From NCBI GenBank assembly GCA_009193035.1, contig SWDT01000337.1, positions 1 to 21,845 on the forward strand: a DNA stretch of 21,845 nucleotides, read 5' to 3'. The translations under genes and the position numbers were made by a program. Below, in pieces: positions 9,366 to 18,670 of this stretch (its first letter is position 1; every line of letters starts with the position of its first letter). The notes below the pieces were generated by a model that worked only from the letters and a program-made list of their open reading frames with translations, made no database searches and was not told the origin of the DNA. This DNA is from Halicephalobus mephisto (Eukaryota > Nematoda > Chromadorea > Rhabditida > Panagrolaimidae).

Positions 9366-10281
9366 TTTATATTTTACATTAGTAAAGAACTTCGGTTTTT
9401 AAATGGGAAATAACAGGTGGAAAACTCAGTAATCACATTTGCAGCTGTTATAACTGTATCGAATATCAGGATATGAATTTTCACTGAATGTTAAAAGGAA
9501 ACATTTTGTAAAAAACCAAGTGAAAATAATCAACGTGTTTTTCGATCAGGAGTTTCTGTATAATATCGACTATAATACCAATGACGAGCATCAAAATGGT
9601 TAGAAGAGAAATTCTTGCGACATGTTACGGCATTTGTGGTGAACGATATTACATCAACTATATTTATGTTATTGTAATATTTATAATTTTACTTAGAAAA
9701 GTTTCTGAATCATTATGACAATGATAAATTGATTAATGAAGATTGGTTTTCCTCGCATTGACGTAGATGAATCAAAATAATCACCCATGAAGCTTTCTTT
9801 CTGTAAAAGTCGAGACTTACCTTTTATGTTCCTTAGGCGTTTTTTATCATCATTTTATAAACTATCGTGTTTTTATATTAGTTGTATTATGAATTGGTTT
9901 AATTACTTAATTTTGAAGTAGTCTCAATAAATTCTCCGCATACATTTATCGTTATCTCCCTCATTGTCTACACATATAATATCATTTTGAGGAAATTTAA
10001 GGGTTAAATGACAAATGGCAAAAGATCTTTTGTTTCCTTCAAATATTTAATAATTGCAATGATTTATTTCAGTTAGATCACAGTATTTTCGAACGAAAAA
10101 ATTATTTTTCTATTGGTTTTGGTAACGATCAAACCTTTAAATTTGTTAGAAGCATTTTAAATACTGTGCCTTGAGGAAGTAATGATTATTCTCAACATGA
10201 AAATTTTCGAATTTCCAAAATCTTCCAATTCTTTTTAAATCTTATATATTCTTTACTTCGATGAAATTGATAAAGTAGTCT
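9366..10281. other. Intergenic region between receptor C and the CPG4-like gene
   Basis: About 915 bp, AT-rich. It contains the presumed promoter of receptor C and the 3' end of the CPG4-like gene. No open frame, RNA gene or clear repeat is seen. Confidence 0.6.
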
Positions 10282-13200
10282 TTATAAAAGGCAAAGAAAC
10301 AACAATAACCAATAATAAGTGGCAAAATTCCCTGAATTCAATGAATCTGGAGCTCTCGTGATTTGGCTAACTGCGAGTGGGGTAGTTTCTGTTTTAGTAA
10401 GTGAGCTAGGTGTTCGTGTGTCAAACCTAGCAGGTTCTGCAAAGATTATCTCGTCTTCGTCGTTCTCTACGGTGTTCTTTGGAGGCTCAACGTGTCTCTG
10501 GGAGTGGCTCTGATTCGGTTTCTCCAGAATATCCCCAGATTCCTCTCCTAAGTCAACCCAATAATCAATACCTCCAGGTTCCTCTCTTGACGCCTCTGTT
10601 GTTATTGTTGCTTCTCTTTCTATCCCAAAGTACTTGTAGTCGTCCGTCTGAGTGAAGTAACTGTAATCATCGGCTGTTGAGGAGTCGTCCACATAAAGGG
10701 GCATAGGAGTCGTTGTAGGTACTGTAGCTGAATTTGGGGAAGTAGTAACTAGAGGAGGGTGATGGGTGGTTAGAATACCCGCGGGCAGGGTTGTAGCCAT
10801 GGAGGCCTGGCATTCTGAAGGGAGTTGAAGATGCTGGGAAGAGAGTTGGAGGAGGACGTTGAAAGACCTTTGAATTGCGTGATTAATTTTGAGCCAGACC
10901 TGAAAGTTAGAAGATAAGGAAGGTTTTAGGGATATTCGTTTAATGAATTTTTGATTCTTGCACAAGTAAAGAAATGGAAGTAGAAAGTTTTTCGTATTCT
11001 TCTACTCTTATTTTCTAATTTCATGAATGATTTTTTAATTGTAGGATTTGTGATTGGCTTTGATGATAAAAAATAGAGATATTTCCATTTCCAATATCTC
11101 CTGATGTTATTATTTAATTGGAGACTGATCTTTCTTTTAAGGCTTATCATATCTAAGAACTCATAGAAACAGTTAAGAAATTTTAGAAGGGCAGCAATAT
11201 AATTTGAGAAGATAACCAAAAGTTCCAGAAAAAGAGCTAATCAGTTCGGAATTTCATTGAAAAGATCACAAATCTCGAAAAGATCTTTACTAAGATGAGT
11301 TCTGAAATTTTAAAGCCAACCGAAAAGACAGCTTAGAAGAAAATCAAGGAAGAGATTCAAATAAGATACAATCCTTCTGTTAAAATCACAGATGTGATCT
11401 TTGTCTTTTGTAATGCCAAAGTAAGACGGAAGTTCTAGCTACGAGGAATTAGATAAGATACAATTTACATACTCGGTAATTTACGGTTTCTAATTATTTA
11501 TATACAAGCATAACTGATACCAAACTGAATTTTTTTGGTGCAATGATTTAGATTTTGGAATCCACAAGATTCTCCGAAAAACTCACATCACTGGCTCTTG
11601 GAGAACACTCGAAAGGCACACTCGCATAACAGGCAGAATAATCGGCCAATTGCTTACAAAAATCCTTCAGTGCCATTTGTTCGTTAGCTTTGACAAAATT
11701 GCACTTTTTGGAGGTCTTATCGATATGATGTCTTTCGCAGTTGACAAACTCCGTAAAGGCCTTGGGGTCTTCCTTAGAAGCGTTGCAGATCGTGTTCCAC
11801 TGTAGTATCGAGGCCATTCTAAGGGCCTTGGCATTGTTTGCAGGACACCTTTTCGAGCAAGTATCAAATTTGTTTACGGCACTGAAAACAGAATAATTAA
11901 GCAGAAGTGGGGGTTTTCGTAGTAGAATATTAGTTTTTTACTTTTAAATGGATAATTTGTCTGAAAATTTTCGCTTTGAAGTTATTCAGCGTGAAATCAG
12001 ACAAGGAAGAATTTTTACATTCAGAAATGAAATAAACTCTGAACAAGAAAATTTTAAAATACGATCATTGGTTTTCAAACAAACTTAAAAAAGACAAAGA
12101 TCAACGAAAAATTCCAAAAAGGAACTTTCGGGATTAGTTATTTCTTCTAGAAATCCTTGGCCTAAATTCGAAATTCTTAATTTAATTTCACTGAACGCTT
12201 TTCTGAAGCGAGATAATTCAGAAAATCTGTAAATCCAGAATTCTCTTTTTTCATGTTTTGCATCACTGTTGGAAAACAAATTAAATAGATGTAACTAGTG
12301 TGAAACCACACTTCATTACAAAGAAATTAAAATCAAAATTGGTAAATTTAATGTAAAAGAATGATTTGGAAAATAGAAGATCGAAAATTCACTAATCGAA
12401 TGTGCTTGGATTTTTCGAAAACTAACATGAAATTTTCCATTTTAATCCAGTTATCTCTTTTTAGAAAAATACTTATCCAAAATGAATGAGATTCAGAATG
12501 CTCATTTTTAACAACTACGAAAAGTACTGTAGTTTATTTCAAATTATTTCATTAAATATGTTCCGCAATTTAAACATTTAAAAGTTATAGATTCAATTAT
12601 TTCCTACGTAATAATAGTTTATTTTTGGATATATTTTTGCAAAAGTTTAATATATTTGGACTATTTTCTGACATTTAAAACTGAAATGTCGTCATATTAA
12701 TTAATTCTATTCAGTATTTTGAATATTATACAAAAAGTAGCTCTAATATATCGGTACATAAAATATAATATGTAGATGTATTATATTCAATGTATCTACA
12801 TATAAGACATAAGACATAAGACATAATGCATAGGTATATTATATTCAATAATAGGTACATAAAACATAATGTGCAGATGTGTTAAATTCAATATACCTAC
12901 ATATAAAATGCAATACATGTTTTACATTCAATGTATCGGTACATATATTGAATATAATATATCAGTATATTACATTCAATGGATTTATGCATAAAATACA
13001 ATGGTAGATGAATTATATTCAATGTACCAGGACATAAACTTCACATAATACACCAGTGCATTATTTCAATATTTCGATACATTGAATATAATACATTCAA
13101 TGCATCAGAACCGTTAGAATATATCCATACATTATATAGTATGTACCCTTTTTTGTGTGGATTAACTTACAAACAAACCCATTCAATTTTCCGATTAGCA

Positions 13201-13454
13201 GCCCCGTTTGTTCGACTTTTGGCAATCATTGAATGGAAAGGAGCCAGAAGCTCAGTTTCAGTCTGAGCAGATGGCCCGATGATCTGGACTAAAGAAGATT
13301 TGAAGGTCTCCGTGCATGCCTTCAGGCATTTCGAAGACCCGACATTTGAATAACCTAAAATAACTTGAGTAAAATAATCTCACGTTTCGAACTTGCCCAA
13401 AATTATTGCCATTTTGAATAAAAGTAAAATCGAATAATCAAAGATGGACTTCAT
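10282..13454 (-). CDS. Secreted Cys-rich CPG4-like protein with Thr/acidic tail and GPI-like end
   Basis: Four-exon model, 384 aa. Exon 1 is 13454-13397 (tentative, signal-like MKSIFDYSILLLFKMAIIL). Exon 2 is 13354-13171, exon 3 11881-11587, exon 4 10899-10282. Introns 2 and 3 have GTAAGT/GTGAGT donors and TTTTCAG/TTTCAG acceptors, and phases fit. Residues about 21-209 hold 13 cysteines: KCLKACTE, WVCF, DTCSKRC, NTIC, VNCE, KKC, DFC, SAC, FEC and a closing LQLPSEC. This spacing recalls the nematode chondroitin proteoglycan 4 (CPG4) domain; a DUF19/T20D4.11-like fold is the alternative. Residues 210-365 are Thr/Pro/Ser-rich and acidic. Ser300 in GEESGDIL fits a glycosaminoglycan attachment site. 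The protein ends in SGN plus a hydrophobic run (YYWLLLFLCLL) with no basic tail, as in GPI-anchored proteins. Probably a cell-surface matrix protein. The first exon is the weak part. Confidence 0.65.
12720..13110. repeat. AT-rich ~50-60-bp repeat array with palindromic core, in an intron
   Basis: Lies in the 1,289-nt intron (13170-11882) of the CPG4-like gene. Variants of TTATATTCAATGTATC.GTACATA recur at about 12783, 12841, 12886, 12925, 12975 and 13015, in both orientations. A 7-bp tandem (AAGACAT x3) lies at about 12803-12826. A related perfect palindrome occurs at 19805-19820. Confidence 0.6.
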
Positions 13455-13700
13455 AGCAGGAGGTTTCTGGAGAATCTAGAATACTGGAATTTCTGGATAC
13501 TCATTTGCGAGAAAGTCTAGAAATTAACTGGTCATTGAAGAAAAATGACGTTAATTTGTCGTTCAAGGAAAAAGTAAACAATGGAAGTTCTTGGAACGAT
13601 ATGGGAAACTATCGGTTAAGGTAGAAATACAAATTTAAAAAGTTAGACATTATTTTTAATTTTATTGAAATTGTTTTGAATAGCAATTTCGAGAACTTCA
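13455..13700. other. Sequence upstream of the CPG4-like gene
   Basis: Presumed 5' region of the minus-strand CPG4-like gene. It is AT-rich with no recognisable core promoter or open frame. If the first exon is wrongly placed, the true one must lie here or beyond the repeats. Confidence 0.4.
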
Positions 13701-13710
13701 ATAAACATAT

Positions 13711-14130
13711 TGGATAGTGTTTAAAACTAGTCACTATCTTAGGGGAAAATGGATAGTGACTAAAAAGAGAAAATTTAAATTCAAAGTGAGCATCATTCAC
13801 TTTTCTCATTAGTCATTCTAGATAGTGACTAAGGAAAGAATTAAAATCACTATCCACAATAACAAAATGGATAGTGTCTGAACAGTCCAAAGTTGAGTCA
13901 AAAATGGACACTATCCACTTTTCATTAAAACTTTTTCAGATATAAATTTTAGCGAACTAATGGAACAATGAATAGTATCTAAAACGAAAAATAAAATCAC
14001 TATTTATATTAGCAAAATGGATAGTGTCTAAAAAGTTCTAATTTTTTTCAAAATAAACATTACCTATTTTTCTTTCGAAACTGTTTTTTGATAGTTTTGA
14101 CAACTTCAATTATGCAATGGATAGTGACTA
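13711..14130. repeat. Bidirectional GGATAGTG / CACTATCC motif array
   Basis: About eleven full or partial copies of AATGGATAGTG(A/T)CTAAAA occur in about 420 bp. Direct copies lie at about 13711, 13751, 13821, 13868, 13969, 14018 and 14118. Inverted copies lie at about 13731, 13847, 13907 and 13997. Inverted and direct copies often sit 10-14 nt apart (13847/13868 and 13997/14018), so each pair can form a hairpin. Confidence 0.75.
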
Positions 14131-15018
14131 AAAACTAATTTTCCGATTTTCGTTATTTATAATTTCCTTCAACCCACAGCTTATTTTATAACTCCCACTG
14201 TATCAGAAATCCCATCCTGCTGCAAGCTCAGAACAATGTTGCATAACTAATATCATTTACTATTCTTCAAAATCCTATAAATTACTTCCTATTCAAAACC
14301 CCCCTTCGTAAATCAATTAAAAACGTGGGACACCTTGGAAATCCGGAATTCCTAATTCTAACAAAACACCAAACAACAAAAATTCCAAAAAAAAATTGAA
14401 TGGACTATTTGGTCAATTGGCAATGTTTGGATGAAACTTAAGTCGGGAAAAATTTAAGCATCGTGAAAACATGGATAATGAGAGGACAAAGGAAAATCTG
14501 GTCTCAGTTTCGTTTTTTATCGCGTGTTTTGGGATGAAAGCGGCGGCTAATTGGAGCGGCACTTGTCCTTCTGAAAAATCCAGTTGGTTGTTTTCTGGTT
14601 TCCGGGGAATTCAAGCTTTGTTAAGCAGTGAAAAAAAAATCTTGAAGTGTTTGATATTGTATACAAAAAAAAGCACAATTTTTGACTCGGTAGTAATTGC
14701 GAAATATGACAAAATCGTCACATTTTCATAAATATTCAATATTTGTGACGAAAATTACAACTTAATAATAACAATTTTCACTTTTTACTACACAAAAGTT
14801 ACTTTTTTAGTGTGTGGTTTTGGATTTTGACAACAGATACAAATTGGCGATTTTCATATTTTAAATTTTTATATTTGTTTTCATTAAAAGTTTAGTGTTT
14901 TTTAAGAGATCGGCACTTGGGAGGGAGAATATTTAACAAAAGAACAAAAATAATAAATAATAAAAATAATCATAAAAGAATTGTTTTGGCAAGATGGTTT
15001 GTATTATTTATAAAGAAA
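14131..15018. other. Intergenic sequence with no supported gene
   Basis: About 890 bp. A GC-richer patch lies at about 14520-14600. A plus-strand 86-codon open frame (14471-14731) covers it but has no signal peptide, domain or splice context, so I do not call it. The rest is AT-rich with poly-A/T runs. Confidence 0.5.
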
Positions 15019-15735
15019 AATTCAAAAACGAAATTTTCCCGCGCTTTTGGCAAAGTGTTCTAACTAACTCTACTGTACTTAAATTTTAAATACAGTAATG
15101 GTTACTTAGTTTTTAGATATTCGACAAAATGCCCTAAGTTGTCATTGTAAAAAAACTCAAAAACGAAATTTTTCCGCGCTTTTGGCAAAGTGTTCTAACT
15201 AACTTTACTATACTTAAATTTGAAATACAGTAATAATTACTTACTTTTTAGATATTCGACAAAATGCCCTAAGTTGTCATTGTAAAAAAACTCAAAAACA
15301 AAATTTTCCCGCGCTTTTTGCAAAGTGTTCTAACTAACTCTACTGTACTTAAATTTGAAATACAGTAATAATTACTTACTTTTTAGATATTCGACAAAAT
15401 GTCCTAAGTTGTCATTGTAAAAAAATTCAAAAACAAAGTTTTTCCGCGCTTTTGGCAGTGTTCTAACTAATTTTATATTGCTAAAAATTTTATCCAAAAA
15501 GTATACTTATTTATAACTAATCTCCATATATTCAGTAAACAAAAAATATTTATTATTCAAAAACAAAATTTTCCCGCGTTTTAGCAAAGTGTTCCAATTA
15601 ATTTCGGAATGCAGAAAATCCTATCAAAAAAATACATTCATCCGTAAGTAATCTGTTTATGTCCAACAAATCCTCAAAAACATTCACTAATAAAAATATT
15701 CAAAACCATTCAATTCCCATGGTTTTGGCCAAGTG
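15019..15735. repeat. 135-bp tandem repeat, four good copies plus two degenerate
   Basis: The core TTTTCCCGCGCTTTTGGCAA recurs with CGCGC at 15040, 15175, 15310 and 15445, an exact 135-nt period. A diverged fifth copy has CGCG at 15575, and a sixth with the core eroded lies at about 15715. Each of the first three units also has an inverted pair, TACTGTA or TACTATA against TACAGTA, around a TTAAATTT spacer, and a GATATTCGACAAAATG.CCTAAG block. Confidence 0.85.
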
Positions 15736-16412
15736 TTCCCATTGCCCTTATTCACCAGATAATTAAATCCTCGGGAAATAAAATAACTAATTTTCACGTT
15801 TTCTGGTCTACAAATAAGCTGAAGAGGAAATTTAGGACTTGACAGAAAAGAATTTTTGAAAAACAACTTTTCAAAAAATTAAAAATAAACCAAATATTTT
15901 TTTCAAAAATTTACGTAAAATAAAAATTACGAATAAAAATTTAATTTTTTTGACAGATCGATATTGAATAAATTTTGTTTTTTAAAAATGACCAAATTTA
16001 GCTGTAGTAAAAATTTCAAAACAATCGGCATTGTTCCATTTTTCCAAAAAAAAGATTTTCTTTATCCACCAGAGCGGAATTGCGTGAAGACATCAGTTTT
16101 CATAAAAACAAAAAATAAACATTTTTAAATTTCAAAACTTTCTGAAACCAATCTAGAACTCCTGCTGGGACTCGACAAGATTTCTGGATTAGTTTTGACA
16201 AGGACACAGCAGGAGGAAATTTCGGAATTTAAAAGGTACTCAATTTATTCAAAATTCGGAAGCTTTGATTCACTGGAGGAAGTTCGACGACGTTGCGGCA
16301 GTCCAGTTGAGAAGTGATCTACATAAATGTCAATGAAGTGGATTCTGAGGACTTAATCTTGATTTCGAGAATGTGCACTTTTCGGTTTTGAAAGGAACAA
16401 AGCAAATTGTTC
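15736..16412. other. Intergenic sequence with a 9-bp-stem inverted repeat
   Basis: Mostly AT-rich and without a gene. CTCCTGCTG (16159-16167) and CAGCAGGAG (16207-16215) form a perfect inverted pair 39 nt apart. A GC-richer patch at about 16260-16330 has a short open stretch only. No function is assigned. Confidence 0.4.
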
Positions 16413-16413
16413 A

Positions 16414-17125
16414 TTTTTGGTCCTGACACGAATTATGAATTTACGTCTTCTGATGCTCTTTTTGGTGTTTTTTAAATTTTTTCATTTATAGCAAATAGAG
16501 AAAAACATAAAATATAAAAAATTAAAATAAAAAATATAAAAAGTTAAAAAGTTAAAAAGTTAAAAAATTAAAATTAAAAATATAAAATATAAAAAATTAA
16601 AATAAAAAATTAAAAAGTTAAAATTAAAAAATTAAAAAGTTAAAATTGAAAAAAGTAGGAAAATAGAAAAATTTAAGTTTAAAAAAAAAGCATTTAAAAC
16701 TTGTCGGAAATAAAATTATAAATTGAGGAAATATTATTTGTTTTAAGACCAAAATTGAAAAAGTTCTTTTAAATAATAAATTTAGTTTATTTAATTGAAG
16801 AAATAAATTATATCATTTATTTTTGGTCCTGACAAAAATTATGAAATTCATTATTTTTAAACTTTTCTGTTATTTTTGAAGTTTTTTATTCTTTTTGCAT
16901 ATAATAAAAGAAGTTTACGAAATTCAGCAAATGTGAAAAATAAAAATATTCAAAAAATGCCGAAAATAAGATTAAAAATTGGAAAAAATATCATTCTCAT
17001 GAAGACCGAAATTAAACAATTTTTAATTAAAGAAAATTCATAATTTAGAAGAACAAATTTTCCGATTTTGGTCCTTACAAGAATTATGAAATGTTTTCCG
17101 ATGTTCTTTTCGATTATTGACTGAA
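16414..17125 (+). repeat. Three dispersed copies of a TTTGGTCCTGACAA block
   Basis: Copies of TTTTGGTCCTGACAAGAATT followed by ATGAA(A)T and a T-rich stretch start at about 16416, 16822 and 17068. The last two are near-identical over some 28 bp. All are in the same direction, but spacing is uneven (about 406 and 246 nt). Confidence 0.7.
16497..16690. repeat. A/T low-complexity tract (AAAAAGTTA / AAAATTAAAAT)
   Basis: About 190 bp almost without G or C, made of interleaved AAAAAGTTA, AAAAATTAAAAT and AAAATATAAA units. It looks like a simple-sequence expansion. Confidence 0.8.
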
Positions 17126-17316
17126 AAAAGTTAAATCACTATAAAGATAATCTTGATTAATGCCTTGAAGTGTGACTCATTTTGAATGATGTTCATCTTC
17201 AACATCATATTAAACTTTGTTTTGTTTTTTTATAAGCTTTTCAATAATAATTCGATTTTCGAGCATAAGTTTCTTCAAAAATGATAAGCTGGAAATTAAG
17301 ATAATAATTGAAAAAG

Positions 17317-17331
17317 TTTTTTTATTTGCAG
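17317..17331 (+). promoter_or_regulatory. Possible 3' splice or trans-splice acceptor of the first lectin gene
   Basis: TTTTTTTATTTGCAG ends at 17331, 48 nt before the start codon at 17380, with no in-frame upstream exon evident. In Caenorhabditis such a site before the first ATG is often a spliced-leader acceptor; a 5'UTR intron is equally possible. Confidence 0.35.
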
Positions 17332-17379
17332 TTTCTCTGTTCCAAAGGCAATATTCGACTTCACTGATAACATCTTAGG

Positions 17380-18670
17380 ATGGATTTTTTAATCTTTTTA
17401 ATTTTCTTTTCGTTTTTTGAATACTCCTCCGGTATATGCCCTGAGGGGAGTGTTGCCATACCCCCGGGTTTCCACGACAAATGGAATTGCGTTGCTTTCA
17501 TTACTGCAGAAGAAAAGTTTTTTCTTGGAGAACTGGCTTGCGAAAATAATGGAGGACATCTGATTTCAATAAACAACTCGTTTATGAATATGTTCATTGC
17601 CCGTAAGTGGAGGTACTGTAGGATGTTGTAAAACATTATTTTTAGAAGAAGGTGATCAACTTTTCGGCAGTATCAGCAGGTACTGGATCGGGGTTTTCAA
17701 TAGCGGCGATGACGTCTGGAATAACATTGATGACGGATCGAAGACAACTTTCTCCGATTGGGCACCAGCAGAACCCTCGAGTTCCGTAAATGACCTCTGT
17801 GTATCAGTGAATCCAAATAACGGTCAATGGTATGCGAACGATTGCTTCAACTATTATCCTTTTGCTTGCGGAATTCCTGAAGTTGGAGTAACTACTACAG
17901 TAACTTCTACTACCACACGAAAAGCAACTCCTTATAAAAGCACATCCACGAATACAGTAACTACTACTAAGATAGTGCTTTCTACAGTAACCACTACTAA
18001 TATAGTGCCTTCTACAGTAACCACTACTAATATAGTGCCTTCTACGGTAACCCCTACCACTACGACGACTGCTTGGTGGTTTGTAAGTTGGTCTAATGTA
18101 ACTATAATAATCCATATTGGTTTACAGTACTACCCGTGCTCAACCTACATCGCATTCGCCGGTGACAACTCGAATTCACTATCATCTGCAGAATTCTCTA
18201 CTCAACTACGATTTATCTCCACTGCTATCGGTCAGATCAATCATCCAGAAAGACTACAATACAGTATTGGAAATAAGTTAGAAGTTTCATGGCACTCTGT
18301 TCTGACAATATCGGAGATTCAGAATTGTGTAGTGAACTCTGATCAGAATATGAATCAAGCTTTCAACTTGAGAAATACATTGGAAACACTACTGCAAAGT
18401 TACAGTAACACCCCAGTGTACTCCCCTATTGGAGTCTTGGTTTTTATCTCCGATACCTCTGATTCAGAGAACTATGAAGGCGCAGATAGTGTAGTGGAAG
18501 AATTGAAGAGTTATGGAATCAGATTGACGTTTGTGCTGATGGGATCAAAAGCGGATGAATCTAAGTTAACGAAATATACGGATCATTTTATTCTTTGGGA
18601 GAATATGGCAAATCCTAAGCCAGATAACTGGGATAATGCTTATATGGATGCTTATGCATGTAATCAATAA
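17380..18670 (+). CDS. C-type lectin / VWA-domain secreted protein (clec family), complete
   Basis: Three exons, 400 aa: 17380-17602, a 43-nt intron 17603-17645 (GTAAGT...TTTTTAG, phase 1), 17646-18082, a 45-nt phase-0 intron 18083-18127 (GTAAGT...TTTACAG, no stop, so it can be misread as coding), 18128-18670. A signal peptide (about 1-18, MDFLIFLIFFSFFEYSSG) is followed by a C-type lectin domain (about 20-150) with RYWIGVFNSGDD, EPSS in place of the sugar-binding EPN, WYANDC and a closing FACG. A Thr-rich linker (about 152-220) carries TTTNIVPSTV repeats. A VWA-like domain (221-400) opens YYPCSTYIAF and has DNSNS, a DxSxS metal-site motif. Related clec genes are secreted and often respond to infection; the ligand is unknown. 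The final CNQ and stop read into what is a splice donor in the next paralogue. Confidence 0.85.
17954..18053 (+). repeat. 30-bp in-frame minisatellite in the lectin linker
   Basis: Units start ACAGTAACYACTACTAA.AT at 17954, 17984, 18014 and (as ACGGTAAC) 18044, an exact 30-nt period. It encodes the VTTTNIVPST repeat of the Thr-rich linker. Confidence 0.85.

Noticed and set aside
10319..10513. Plus-strand open frame opposite the CPG4-like gene's last exon
   Set aside because: Shadow of the minus-strand exon, which has splice sites and composition of a real protein tail.
11667..11867. Second minus-strand frame in the third exon of the CPG4-like gene
   Set aside because: Overlaps the Cys-rich frame, which is phase-consistent with both neighbouring exons; this one is not.
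10282..13454. DUF19 / T20D4.11-like assignment for the Cys-rich gene
   Set aside because: Not excluded, but the spacing ending in LPSEC and the KCLKAC start look closer to CPG4. Kept as the alternative.
13711..14130. CRISPR-like array
   Set aside because: Repeats occur in both orientations, are short and variable, spacing is irregular, and the genome is eukaryotic.
14471..14731. 86-codon plus-strand open frame over a GC-richer patch
   Set aside because: No signal peptide, no domain, no splice context; lies between repeat arrays.
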